34,397 nt of DNA. Origin: Mycobacterium sp. GTDB lineage: Bacteria; Actinomycetota; Actinomycetes; Mycobacteriales; Mycobacteriaceae. Position 1 is the first letter of the stretch. Each line of letters starts with the position of its first letter. The position numbers and the translations under genes are program-made. The notes beneath the pieces were generated by a model. It was not told the DNA's origin, made no database searches, and saw nothing but the letters and a program-made list of their open reading frames with translations. The stretch lies in the NCBI GenBank assembly GCA_020438865.1, contig JAGQTU010000042.1, forward strand, positions 1 through 34,397, in the 5' to 3' direction. Shown here piece after piece: positions 1 through 7,356 of the stretch.

Positions 1-477
1 GGTGTGCATGGTCAGCCCGGCGAACGAGTCGACGCCGTCGATGTCGGGAAGGTTCGGCGTGATCAGCACGCCGCTGGCGTTGATCAGAAACCGCCCGGTG
101 ATCTCCGCGCCGCTGTCGAGTTCGAGGCGCCAGAGGTTGTCATCGTCGTCGAATCTCGCGCCGAGGACCTTGGTGCCGAACCGGATTCTCGGGCGCAGGC
201 CGTACTTGTCGACGCAGTGTTCGGCGTACGCCCGCAGCTCGCGGCCCGGCGCGTAGGTGCGCGTCCAGTCCGGGCTCTTCTCGAAGGAGAACTGATAGGA
301 GAACGACGGGATGTCCACGGCGATGCCGGGATAGGTGTTCCAGTACCAGGTGCCGCCGACGCCGTCGCCGGCCTCGATGATCTGGTAGTCGCCCAGCCCG
401 GCCTTGTCGAGGTTGATGGCCGCGCCGATCCCGGAGAACCCGGCGCCGACGATCAGCGTTTCGTAGTCGGGCTTCAT
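1..477 (-). CDS. Flavin-containing (Baeyer-Villiger-type) monooxygenase, partial
   Basis: N-terminal 159 codons of an FAD/NADPH-dependent monooxygenase; the rest lies beyond the left window edge. The FAD-binding Rossmann motif GAGFSG is at residues 11-16 and the family signature GGTWYWNTYPG at 41-51. The last visible residues, FAGLTMH (152-158), match the first half of the Baeyer-Villiger fingerprint FxGxxxHxxxW, so ketone-to-ester oxidation is more likely than N- or S-oxidation. The ATG at 477 is preceded by a GAGAGGA ribosome-binding site. It lies 84 bp downstream of the esterase gene on the same strand. A BVMO-esterase pair would oxidise a ketone to an ester and then hydrolyse it; this is inferred from gene order, and the substrate is unknown. 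Confidence 0.9.
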   Translation of the reverse strand, partial: MKPDYETLIVGAGFSGIGAAINLDKAGLGDYQIIEAGDGVGGTWYWNTYPGIAVDIPSFSYQFSFEKSPDWTRTYAPGRELRAYAEHCVDKYGLRPRIRFGTKVLGARFDDDDNLWRLELDSGAEITGRFLINASGVLITPNLPDIDGVDSFAGLTMHT

Positions 478-561
478 CGTGGTCCTCTCGCTACGTCTCT
501 CCACGGCGGGGCCGCTATCCCAGCGTCGCCTCCGACGCCACCGGATGGCAAGAGGTTCCGG

Positions 562-1542
562 CTACCCGTCGTGCAATGCGGCGCGCAGGGCGCGCAGACC
601 GCGCTCGGTGGCCTCGGTGGCGGCGGGCACGACACCGGCGTAGCCGAGGTAGCCGTGCACCAGCGTCTCGGCGTTGTGCAGTTCGACCGGCACGCCGGCG
701 GCGGACAGCAGTTCGGCGTAACGGGCGCCGTCGTCGCGTAGCGGGTCGTGGCCGGCGACGGCGATGTAGGCCGGCGGCAGCCCGGACAGGTCGGCCGCCC
801 GGCCCGGGGCCAGCCCCGGCGGGGGATCGGTCAGGTCGACCTCGCCGGCGTACCAGCGGGTGAAGGCCTTGATCGCGGCGTTGTCCAGCACCGGCGCCTC
901 GGCGTTCTCGGCGAAGGACGGCAGCGAGGTGTCCCACATCGTCGACGGGTACCAGAGCAACTGGAATGCCACGGCGGGCCCGCCGTTGTTGCGCGCGAGT
1001 TGAGCGACCACGGCCGACAGCGTTCCGCCCGCCGAATCACCGGCAACCGCGAGCCGGGAGCCGTCGGCGCCGAACCGCCCGGCGTTGTCGGCCACCCACC
1101 GGGTCGCCGCCCAGACGTCGTCGACGGCGGCTGGATAGGGGTGTTCGGGGGCCAGCCGGTAGTCGACCGACACCACCACGGTGCCGGCGGCGGCGGCGTG
1201 CTGGCGGGCGGTGCCGTCATGGGTGTCGAGGTCGCCGACGGCGAAGCCACCGCCGTGGAAATACATGGTGACCGGAGGGGCCGACTCGGGATTCGACTCC
1301 GGAGGCGCCGCCGCCCCCGGGGCGTTTTCCGGCCAGTACACCCGGATCGGGATCGCGCCCCGCGGGCCGTCGATCTCGCAGTTCTCCACCCGCAGGTCGG
1401 GGTGCACGGGCCGGCGGGGCAGGTCGCGCAGCCGGCGGCGGGCCTGCTCGATTCCGCCGTCCACCGTCAACCGGAAGGGCACCGCGTCCAGTACCTTCTG
1501 CAGGATGGCGTCGATCGCGGGCTTGTCGGCCGAACCGGGCAT
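562..1542 (-). CDS. HSL-family alpha/beta-hydrolase (Lip-type esterase)
   Basis: A 326-aa carboxylesterase of the hormone-sensitive-lipase family, like mycobacterial LipH/LipI/LipN. The oxyanion-hole motif HGGG is at residues 96-99 and the nucleophile elbow GDSAGG at 168-173 (Ser170). Asp266, in HDPLRDDG, and His296, in HGY, complete the triad. No signal peptide is visible, so it is probably cytosolic. The ATG at 1542 has no Shine-Dalgarno, but TACCGT lies 6 nt upstream, suggesting a leaderless transcript. The start overlaps that of the divergent membrane-protein gene. Its position beside a YhhN-family gene resembles Rv1400c (lipI)-Rv1401 of M. tuberculosis. The family call is secure; orthology and substrate are inferred. 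Confidence 0.93.
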   Translation of the reverse strand: MPGSADKPAIDAILQKVLDAVPFRLTVDGGIEQARRRLRDLPRRPVHPDLRVENCEIDGPRGAIPIRVYWPENAPGAAAPPESNPESAPPVTMYFHGGGFAVGDLDTHDGTARQHAAAAGTVVVSVDYRLAPEHPYPAAVDDVWAATRWVADNAGRFGADGSRLAVAGDSAGGTLSAVVAQLARNNGGPAVAFQLLWYPSTMWDTSLPSFAENAEAPVLDNAAIKAFTRWYAGEVDLTDPPPGLAPGRAADLSGLPPAYIAVAGHDPLRDDGARYAELLSAAGVPVELHNAETLVHGYLGYAGVVPAATEATERGLRALRAALHDG

Positions 1543-2266
1543 GAGCCCACGGTACGGACGGGCGGTGACAGGCTGGTGGGCGGCCGGGGCGCTGGCCGCC
1601 CTGGGCTACGGCATCTTCCTGTTGGTCGTCGCGCTGCAGTCGCCGTCCGGTGCGGAGTTGACCGGGCGGTTCCCCGGCCAGCCCGCGGCCAAGGCCGCGA
1701 TGGCGGTGCTGCTGGCCGTCGCGGCCTGGTGCCATCCGATCCGCCGCGAGCGCCGGTGGCTGGTGCCCGCCCTGCTGTTGTCGGCGGCCGGTGACTTCTT
1801 CCTGGCGATGCCGTGGTGGAAGCCGTCTTTCGTGCTCGGCCTCGGCGCCTTCCTGGTGGCCCACCTGTGCTACCTGGGTGCGCTGCTGCCCCTGCGGGGG
1901 CGCAGTGGCCCGCGCTTGGCGGGCGCAACGGTGGTGGTCGCCGCCGTGGTGGGCATGCTGGTGTGGTTCTGGCCGCGGCTGCTGGACCAGGGGCTGGTCA
2001 TCCCGGTGACGGTGTACATGGCCGTGCTTGGCGCGATGGTGTGTGCGGCGCTGCTGGCCCGGCTGCCCACGCCGTGGACGGCCCTGGGTGCGGTGTGCTT
2101 CGCGGTGTCGGACGGCATGATCGGCACCGGCCAGTTCGTGTTGCAGTCCCATGCGCTCGAGGTGCCGATCTGGTGGGTGTACGCCGCCTCGCAGGTGCTG
2201 ATCACCGCGGGCTTCTTCTTCGGTCGGGTCGGATCTGGTGCCGGCGGTGGACCCGCAGCGCGATGA
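1541..2266 (+). CDS. YhhN/TMEM86-family membrane protein (lysoplasmalogenase-like)
   Basis: A 241-aa polytopic membrane protein, about eight hydrophobic helices. Family motifs seen are [10 protein letters not shown] early in the protein, YMAVLGAMV in the middle, and FAVSDGMIG near the C-terminus; their acidic residues lie in the membrane region and are thought to form the active site. Family members hydrolyse the vinyl-ether bond of lysoplasmalogens, but mycobacterial members have no proven substrate. The ATG at 1541 overlaps the divergent esterase start by two bases; an in-frame GTG at 1565 would separate the two genes and is a credible alternative. It probably corresponds to M. tuberculosis Rv1401, which sits beside priA; here priA is about 31 kb away. 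Confidence 0.85.
   Translation: MSPRYGRAVTGWWAAGALAALGYGIFLLVVALQSPSGAELTGRFPGQPAAKAAMAVLLAVAAWCHPIRRERRWLVPALLLSAAGDFFLAMPWWKPSFVLGLGAFLVAHLCYLGALLPLRGRSGPRLAGATVVVAAVVGMLVWFWPRLLDQGLVIPVTVYMAVLGAMVCAALLARLPTPWTALGAVCFAVSDGMIGTGQFVLQSHALEVPIWWVYAASQVLITAGFFFGRVGSGAGGGPAAR
1549..1554 (-). promoter_or_regulatory. Candidate -10 box, leaderless esterase transcript
   Basis: TACCGT on the minus strand fits the mycobacterial TANNNT -10 element. Six nucleotides separate it from the ATG at 1542, placing the predicted transcription start at the start codon. No clear -35 was seen. It lies inside the first codons of the divergent gene. Confidence 0.4.
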
Positions 2267-2339
2267 CCCGGCCGCCGCCCCCCGCCCTCGGCGATGCACA
2301 CCGCCGCGCACACCCTAGTGGGCAGCCGCTATGCAACAG

Positions 2340-2840
2340 CGGTCTGCTGGGCCGTGCCTGCGACGCATTCGGGACGGACAGCGAACGCCTATTCGCTCCT
2401 TGAATGCCACTGCGGCCAACCCTGGAGGCCGACCTGGACAAGGTGGCTGAACTGGTGGCGGGCCTAATCGACTCCTACCGGATGGTCAAACAATTCATCC
2501 ACGCCGACGGCCACCGAATCTGGGGTGATCTCGCCGTGGGCTGTCTGCGCCGCGACGACCGCAGTATCGAGGTCACCATCGGCCAGATCGTCGAGATCAC
2601 CGCCTGGCATCCCGCATCGGCCACCGTGTTCCCGACGGGGACACCGTTGGGCGCATCGGACGTGACGAGATTCTCGTCCCTCCTGCCCGGTATGCCCAGC
2701 ATGGATCAGGTCACCCGGGTCGCAGAGAAAATCATCGCCACGCCGCCGAACCGCTCCGCGTTGGCGGCCAGGCCATCATGGTCACCCTCAGCATCGGGGC
2801 CGTACTCGCAGCGCGGGACCGGTCGAATCGAGGGAGCACC
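2340..2840 (+). pseudogene. Decayed PAS-GGDEF (diguanylate cyclase) gene
   Basis: Several reading frames together spell a broken signalling protein. At 2404-2600 one frame reads a PAS domain with SYRMVKQFIHADGHRIWGDL, closely matching the second PAS domain of the PAS-EAL protein at 30508-32901. Upstream in the same frame, ACDAFGTDSERL resembles the preceding PAS helix, then a TGA (2401-2403) falls about where the intact relative has Trp. From about 2613 another frame reads RVPDGDTVGRIGRDEILV, a GGDEF core with IGRDE replacing GGDEF. The original frame then gives LLPGMPSMDQVTRVAEKIIA, and from 2748 the other frame returns with EPLRVGGQAIMVTLSIGAV. The linker and the front of the GGDEF domain are missing. 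Nonsense, frameshift and deletion damage make a functional product very unlikely. Confidence 0.75.
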
Positions 2841-3024
2841 TCAACCATGGCCTGCCACCGGGACCGAGGGCCCGCGATGTCTCCGCCTCGGTTGGTTGGC
2901 ACGTTTCCACCGTCCTCTGGGCCCCCGCAATTCCGCGTACCGTAACCGACGAAGCTCGGTACAGATCCGTCCCAAGTGCGGTACTGTCGGTCCGTTTTTA
3001 ACCAGCATTGAATGCATTTCGGCC

Positions 3025-3030
3025 TAGATT
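3025..3030 (+). promoter_or_regulatory. Candidate -10 box upstream of GT2 gene
   Basis: TAGATT fits TANNNT and would start transcription near 3037, leaving room for the AAGGAG ribosome-binding site at 3045-3050. No convincing -35 at standard spacing. The stretch from about 2840 to here holds no gene I can recognise and is less GC-rich than its surroundings. Confidence 0.3.
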
Positions 3031-3058
3031 GCCCATCGTTCAAAAAGGAGCGTCGGGG

Positions 3059-4066
3059 ATGAGTGACTTGGCTCACGGACCGGGCGAGACGGAGCAGACG
3101 GCGGGCGCCGAAGGTGCCGACGCGGTCCGATACGTTCTCGGCCCCGATGGCCAACCGTTGATCGGTGCGGACGGCAACCCGATCATCGACCGCCGCCGCC
3201 CCAAGGGTGTGCGCCGGCCGAAAGATCCCCGGGTCAGCGTGGTGGTGCCGGCCAAGAATGAGTCCCCCAACATCCGCGAGATCCTGCCCTACCTCAAGGA
3301 CTATCACGAGGTCATCGTCGTGGTCAGTGTGGACGACCACGAATCCGCCGAGGCGGCTCGCCAAGCGCTGCCGACGGCGAAGGTCGTATTCCAGACCCGC
3401 AAGGGCAAGGGAAACGCAATGGCGTGCGGGTTCGCCGAGGTCACCGGCGACGCCATCGTGATGTTCGATATCGATGGTTCAGCCGATCCCCACGAGATCC
3501 CGCGGTTCATCAAGGCCCTGACTGACGGAGCCGACTTGGCGAAGGGGAGCCGGTTCTGCCGCGGCGGCGGTAGCGATGACATCACCCTGCTTCGCACGTC
3601 GGGTAACTTCGGTTTGAATCTGCTGGCCAGTGTGCTCACCAAGAGGCGCTTTTCGGACCTCTGCTATGGCTACAACGCTTTCTGGGCCGACCAGCTGTAC
3701 ATGCTGGATCTGCCTGACACCGAGGCCAATGATGCAGAGATGGTGCGCGGCGACGGTTTCGAAATCGAGGCGCTGATCATCGGCCGCTTCGCACTATCCG
3801 ACGCCGCCATCACCGAGGTACCGAGCTTCGAGCATGGTCGATATCACGGCCACACGAATCTCAACACCTTCCGGGACGGGTTCCGGGTGCTATGGACGAT
3901 CCTTCAGGATCGCGCCTATGCCCGGCGGATACGCACGCTCGCCAAGCGTCGTCACCTGAGCAGTGCGGCCGGCCCGCAACGCCCCGGCTGGATGACAGAC
4001 GAAGTGCGGCACGGGGTTCGTCGCATCAAGCGGCTCGACTTGGAGAGCATGCCCCGGACTGGATAG
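3059..4066 (+). CDS. Family 2 glycosyltransferase (DPM1-like)
   Basis: A 335-aa GT-A fold glycosyltransferase of the dolichol-phosphate mannose synthase type, probably cytoplasmic and acting on a lipid-phosphate acceptor. VSVVVPAKNES (59-69) is the nucleotide-sugar-binding strand, GKGNAM (116-121) the family loop, and FDIDGSADP (136-144) carries the metal-binding DxD (D137, D139). There is no C-terminal membrane domain. A 55-residue N-terminal extension contains a short tandem repeat, GPDGQPLI/GADGNPII. The ATG at 3059 has a good ribosome-binding site, AAGGAG, 8 nt upstream. The EEP-fold membrane protein gene follows after 11 bp, so the two are probably co-transcribed. Donor and acceptor sugars cannot be read from the sequence. 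Confidence 0.88.
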   Translation: MSDLAHGPGETEQTAGAEGADAVRYVLGPDGQPLIGADGNPIIDRRRPKGVRRPKDPRVSVVVPAKNESPNIREILPYLKDYHEVIVVVSVDDHESAEAARQALPTAKVVFQTRKGKGNAMACGFAEVTGDAIVMFDIDGSADPHEIPRFIKALTDGADLAKGSRFCRGGGSDDITLLRTSGNFGLNLLASVLTKRRFSDLCYGYNAFWADQLYMLDLPDTEANDAEMVRGDGFEIEALIIGRFALSDAAITEVPSFEHGRYHGHTNLNTFRDGFRVLWTILQDRAYARRIRTLAKRRHLSSAAGPQRPGWMTDEVRHGVRRIKRLDLESMPRTG

Positions 4067-4077
4067 GTTCGCTGGCG

Positions 4078-5139
4078 ATGCCAGCACCGACCGAGGCCGA
4101 CTCACCGCGCGGGCGTTCCCGATTCCGCCGCGCCGTGCGATACGCGGCCGCCGGGGTCCCCTTCGTCACCGCCACCGCAGCACTGACGGCGCGTTTCGTC
4201 CCGGTGACGAATCATCTCGTCCTGGCACTGGCCGCATGGTTTCCCTACCTGTTGATCGGCGCGGCCGTGGCCGCACTCCTGCTGCTGTTCACCCACCGGC
4301 GGTACATCGGCGCGGTCGCTCTGTTGCTTACCGCGGCCGCTGCAGGCGTGCAGATCCCGCTGTTCGTCGGCTCGAACGAGGTGCCGGCGAACACGGTCCC
4401 GGTGCGCCTGCTCACCGCGAACCTCAGCGAAGGGGCCGTGGATCCGAAACCTTTGATGGCCATCGCCCGCGACCGAACCGACCTCCTGCTCGTCCAGGAA
4501 CTCACGCCGCAACTTGCCGACACTCTGGCGGAGGACGGCATCGACACGGCGTTCCCGTATAAGGCACTCGATGCGCGACCCTTTGCCGCCGGGGTCGGCA
4601 TCTGGAGCCGCTACCCGATCGTGGGTTCGCGCCTAATCCCCGGCTACCGACTGGGCATGCTGAGCGCAAACATCCGTGTTCCGGGGGCGGCCGACGACGC
4701 CGTCGTGGTGGTCACACACCTGGCCGGCCCCTGGCCGCAACCTATCGATGACTGGGTCCGAGAGATCACCACGCTCCCTGACACGTTGCGCCAGGTGGCA
4801 ACCGGTGCAGGCGAGCGATCGGCAATCGTCGCCGGAGACTTCAACGCGACGTATGACCTGCAGCCGTTTCGGCGGCTCCTCCACGACGGCTTTCGCGATG
4901 CAGCCGAGCAGTCGGGCGCCGGGCTGACTCCAACCTTTCCCGCCGACAGCGTGGTGCCACCGCTGCTCGGAATCGACCGCATCCTGACTCTCAACGGCTC
5001 GACGACCGATGTTCAGACGGTGCGCATACCCGGCTCGGACCACCTCGGACTCAGCGCAACAATCCACACTCCCAGGCAGAGTCGGCCGGCGCTCACTGTG
5101 GTCGGTTCGAGTCCGTCTGTTGCTCCAGAACCTGGTTGA
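4078..5139 (+). CDS. Membrane-anchored endonuclease/exonuclease/phosphatase-fold protein
   Basis: A 353-aa protein with about three N-terminal membrane helices (roughly 23-42, 48-71, 77-96) followed by an EEP domain that probably faces outward. Catalytic signatures are Asn115 (LLTANLSEG), Glu141 (LLVQELT), GDFNAT at 253-258, IDR at 299-301, and the terminal GSDH motif with Asp321 and His322. The family cleaves phosphodiester bonds in DNA, phosphoinositides, sphingomyelin or similar substrates; membrane topology favours a lipid, glycan-phosphate or extracellular DNA substrate (inference). ATG 4078 was chosen because the longer open frame overlaps the upstream gene. Its 3' end overlaps the convergent disrupted membrane gene by 47 bp. 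Confidence 0.83.
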   Translation: MPAPTEADSPRGRSRFRRAVRYAAAGVPFVTATAALTARFVPVTNHLVLALAAWFPYLLIGAAVAALLLLFTHRRYIGAVALLLTAAAAGVQIPLFVGSNEVPANTVPVRLLTANLSEGAVDPKPLMAIARDRTDLLLVQELTPQLADTLAEDGIDTAFPYKALDARPFAAGVGIWSRYPIVGSRLIPGYRLGMLSANIRVPGAADDAVVVVTHLAGPWPQPIDDWVREITTLPDTLRQVATGAGERSAIVAGDFNATYDLQPFRRLLHDGFRDAAEQSGAGLTPTFPADSVVPPLLGIDRILTLNGSTTDVQTVRIPGSDHLGLSATIHTPRQSRPALTVVGSSPSVAPEPG

Positions 5140-5332
5140 TCGAGCACCGCAGCTGATCGCGGTCGTTCCAGATCATTTGGAAACTGGGATTGTCCTTCTT
5201 GATTTTCAGGGCTTCCTGATAAATCTCTATGCAGGGTTTTGCCGTTATCGGTTGGACAATTACGGCGGCCCACACCGCCAGTGCGAGAGCCGGCATTGCA
5301 ACAAGAACAGGTACTACCATCCATTTCGCATA
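5093..5332 (-). pseudogene. 3' fragment of membrane-protein gene split by IS256-family element
   Basis: The C-terminal part of the gene whose 5' part is at 6799-7205. It contains a hydrophobic helix (MVVPVLVAMPALALAVWAAV) and then a polar tail with two cysteines, in AKPCIEIYQEALK and DQLRCSINQ, that could form a disulfide outside the membrane. Read alone it has only an internal ATG at 5320 and no ribosome-binding site. The same frame is open upstream through TAT GCG AAA TGG. The TAT-GCG-AA portion is the duplicated target site shared with the 5' fragment, so the two parts join in frame once the element is removed. No function is recognised. Confidence 0.75.
5325..5332. repeat. Target-site duplication, left copy
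   Basis: TTCGCATA directly abuts the left inverted repeat and recurs at 6799-6806 abutting the right one. Eight bases is a normal target duplication for IS256-family elements. Confidence 0.85.
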
Positions 5333-5355
5333 GACAGTGCCCCGTGGGGTGGTGG
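5333..5355. repeat. Left terminal inverted repeat of IS256-family element
   Basis: Imperfect match to the reverse complement of 6776-6798. The inner part TGGGGTGGTGG is identical in both ends; the outer 12 bases are poorly conserved. Confidence 0.75.
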
Positions 5356-5407
5356 ACTTCGGATCGGCGTGTGTTCACGCGTGGTGATCAACGAGTCATG
5401 CTGAATC

Positions 5408-6646
5408 CTAGGCGATTTGGCGTTGTTCGGCGAGGGGTTTGTCGGCGGCCTGTTTGGCGGCGATGACTTTGCGGAGCTCGGCCATGGAGATCTCAGACAG
5501 GTAGCGGCGGGTGACCTGCCATTCGTCGTGGGCCTCGATGACCACGGCAGTGGCCAGCCGGAGGAAAGCGGCCGGGTTCGGGAAGATCTCCACGACGTCA
5601 GCGCGGCGTTTGATCTCTTTGTTGAGCCGTTCGATCGGGTTGTTCGACCAGATCTTCTGCCAGTGCGCCCGCGGGAACGCGGTGAAGGCCAGAACGTCGG
5701 CTTTGGCCTCGTTCATCATGGCGGCCACCTTGGGGAAACTCGCCGCCAGGGAGTCGGCGACGGTGTCCCATTGGGTGGCGACTTCGGCGGGGTCGGTGTG
5801 GGCGAAGACCGTCTTGACTGCCGCGGTCACCGCCGGGGCGTGCTTGGCACTGACCGCGCCGTGCAGGTTGCGCATGAAATGCACCCGGCAGCGTTGCCAG
5901 GACGACCCCGAGAATTGTTGGGCGACGGCGGCTTTAAGTCCGGCGTGGGCATCGGAGATGACCAGGTGCACCCCAGCCAGACCTCGGGCCTTGAGGCTGG
6001 TCAGGAATTCGCGCCAGAACTCGTAGGATTCGCTGTCTCCGACCGCGGTGCCCAGCACCTCCCGGGTGCCCTCGATGGACACCCCGGTGGCCACGACCAG
6101 GGCCTGAGAGACCACATGAGCCCCGACGCGGACCTTGCAGAAGGTGGCGTCGCAGAACACGTACGGGAACTGGGTGTGGGTCAACGTCCGGGTGCGAAAT
6201 GCCTCGATCTCGCGGTCCAGGCCCCCACAGATCCGGGAGACCTCGGACTTGGAGATCCCCGAATCCACGCCCAAGGCGGCCACCAGGTCATCGACGCTGC
6301 GGGTAGAGACCCCGTGCACGTAGGCCTCCATGATCACCGCGTGCAACGCCTTGTCGATCCGCCGACGCCGTTCGAGCAGCGACGGGAAGAACGACCCCAC
6401 CCGCAGCTTGGGGATCTTGACCTCGATATCACCGGAGGTGCTCGACACCGTCTTGGGCCGGTGCCCATTGCGATGGGTACCGCGGTCCTCGGTGCGCTCG
6501 TAGCGGCCGGCGCCGATCTTCTCGGTGGCCTCGGCCTCGATCAGCGCCTGCAGCCCGGCGCGGATCAACTCGGCGAACACCGCACCGGCATCGGCAGACT
6601 TCAGGGCGTCGAGCTGGGCGAGCAGGGCAGAATGGTCATGGGTCAT
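5408..6646 (-). CDS. IS256-family (mutator-type) DDE transposase
   Basis: A full-length 412-aa transposase. The DDE catalytic residues are readable: Asp166 in FCDATF, Asp232 in VISDAHAGLKAA, and Glu339 in NNPIERLNKEIKRR. The family signature between the second Asp and the Glu, SWQRCRVHFMRN, is at 249-260 and includes the C/H pair C253-H256. No frameshift or internal stop is visible, so it is probably active. The ATG at 6646 lies about 150 bp inside the right end of the element. Confidence 0.96.
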   Translation of the reverse strand: MTHDHSALLAQLDALKSADAGAVFAELIRAGLQALIEAEATEKIGAGRYERTEDRGTHRNGHRPKTVSSTSGDIEVKIPKLRVGSFFPSLLERRRRIDKALHAVIMEAYVHGVSTRSVDDLVAALGVDSGISKSEVSRICGGLDREIEAFRTRTLTHTQFPYVFCDATFCKVRVGAHVVSQALVVATGVSIEGTREVLGTAVGDSESYEFWREFLTSLKARGLAGVHLVISDAHAGLKAAVAQQFSGSSWQRCRVHFMRNLHGAVSAKHAPAVTAAVKTVFAHTDPAEVATQWDTVADSLAASFPKVAAMMNEAKADVLAFTAFPRAHWQKIWSNNPIERLNKEIKRRADVVEIFPNPAAFLRLATAVVIEAHDEWQVTRRYLSEISMAELRKVIAAKQAADKPLAEQRQIA

Positions 6647-6775
6647 CGCGTGGTGTGTCCTTTGCTTGAGTCACTTTGGTCGGTAACTCACTGACCACTA
6701 CGCGATGGCCCACCCCGAAGCCCTCAACGACACACCCGGGACTGCCCGGACGCGGTCGACCTCAGGCCCCAAACC

Positions 6776-6798
6776 CCACCACCCCAGGGGACTTACCC
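6776..6798. repeat. Right terminal inverted repeat of IS256-family element
   Basis: On the minus strand this end contains CCCC then TGGGGTGGTGG, paired with 5333-5355. It ends directly at the right target-site copy. Confidence 0.75.
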
Positions 6799-6806
6799 TT
6801 CGCATA
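6799..6806. repeat. Target-site duplication, right copy
   Basis: Second copy of TTCGCATA, flanking the right inverted repeat; identical to 5325-5332. Confidence 0.85.
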
Positions 6807-7205
6807 CGATGCTCGATGCGATTCCTGATTTGCTGTTCGTTCCGGCGTGGCTTCGCTTTCCCGCCCGTATCCTTCGAGTTGCCGCAGAGCGATCGCATAC
6901 CCGATGAGAGCCAATCCGGTGACTAGACTTATCGTGATTGCCGTAATGCAGGCGGTATTCGGTAAATTAGCCCGAAACAAGAGCCCGAAACTACTGAAAT
7001 AGACCGTTCGCCAGAGCCGTATTATCACCAAGAGGTTCACGCCGACGACGAACAGGCCCAGAAGTATCGGAAACGTGAATACCAGGCGAAGCTGTCTTTC
7101 CCTCGCCGCACCGACGCTGTCCGAACCGTTCCCGCCGCTCTCGGAATCCGGGTCGCCGACAACAGCCTCTCGGGCCCCGTGATCACTCTCCGCTTGGTTC
7201 GGCAC
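6799..7205 (-). pseudogene. 5' fragment of membrane-protein gene split by IS256-family element
   Basis: Starts with GTG at 7205 and runs into the element, where the frame stops at 6762 after about 12 foreign codons. It encodes a hydrophilic, Gly/Ser/acid-rich N-terminus (1-40) and two membrane helices (about 42-63 and 86-107). Joined to 5093-5332 with one copy of the target site, it gives an uninterrupted 212-aa protein with three helices and an outward C-terminal tail with two cysteines (C167, C196). Local base composition is more AT-rich than neighbouring genes. TAGTAT lies 6 nt before the GTG. It diverges from the glycan operon across a 151-bp gap. I do not recognise the family. A truncated two-helix product could still be made. 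Confidence 0.8.
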
Positions 7206-7211
7206 GCCCAG

Positions 7212-7217
7212 ATACTA
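7212..7217 (-). promoter_or_regulatory. Candidate -10 box, leaderless GTG at 7205
   Basis: TAGTAT on the minus strand, with 6 nt before the GTG start at 7205. It lies in the 151-bp divergent region shared with the glycan operon. No clear -35. Confidence 0.45.
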
Positions 7218-7344
7218 GCGCCCAGGGAATTCTCATCCGCGGTTTCCGAGTGGACTCCGAACACTGACTTACCAGGGGCAGTCGCCGCCAAGCGGCGCGT
7301 GGAGTCGAGATTCTTGTTCGCGGATGCTGCAGAGGTCGATTGCC

Positions 7345-7350
7345 TACGAT
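7345..7350 (+). promoter_or_regulatory. Candidate -10 box, leaderless start of the glycan operon
   Basis: TACGAT fits TANNNT and lies 6 nt before GTG 7357. This would make the first operon gene leaderless and supports GTG 7357 over the upstream ATG 7324. Confidence 0.45.
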
Positions 7351-7356
7351 TGTCGC

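Larger units (their letters stand above)
5333..6798 (-). mobile_element. IS256-family insertion sequence, 1466 bp, apparently complete
   Basis: The element is bounded by imperfect terminal inverted repeats of about 23 bp and an 8-bp direct repeat, TTCGCATA, on both sides. It carries a single full-length transposase gene on the minus strand. Length, target-duplication size and transposase family all agree with IS256. The perfect target duplication and intact transposase suggest a recent insertion, possibly still mobile. It interrupts a membrane-protein gene lying in the same orientation. The named ISfinder relative cannot be given without a search. Confidence 0.9.

Noticed and set aside
4-1794. 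Long plus-strand frames at 4-741 and 748-1794
   Set aside because: Antisense shadows of the monooxygenase and esterase; Arg/Gly-rich and without recognisable motifs.
5417-6694. 425-codon plus-strand frame inside the insertion sequence
   Set aside because: Shadow of the transposase, whose DDE residues are on the minus strand.
6698-6926. Small frames between the transposase and the right end of the element
   Set aside because: They cross the element boundary, show no domain, and are explained by the inverted-repeat region and disrupted gene.
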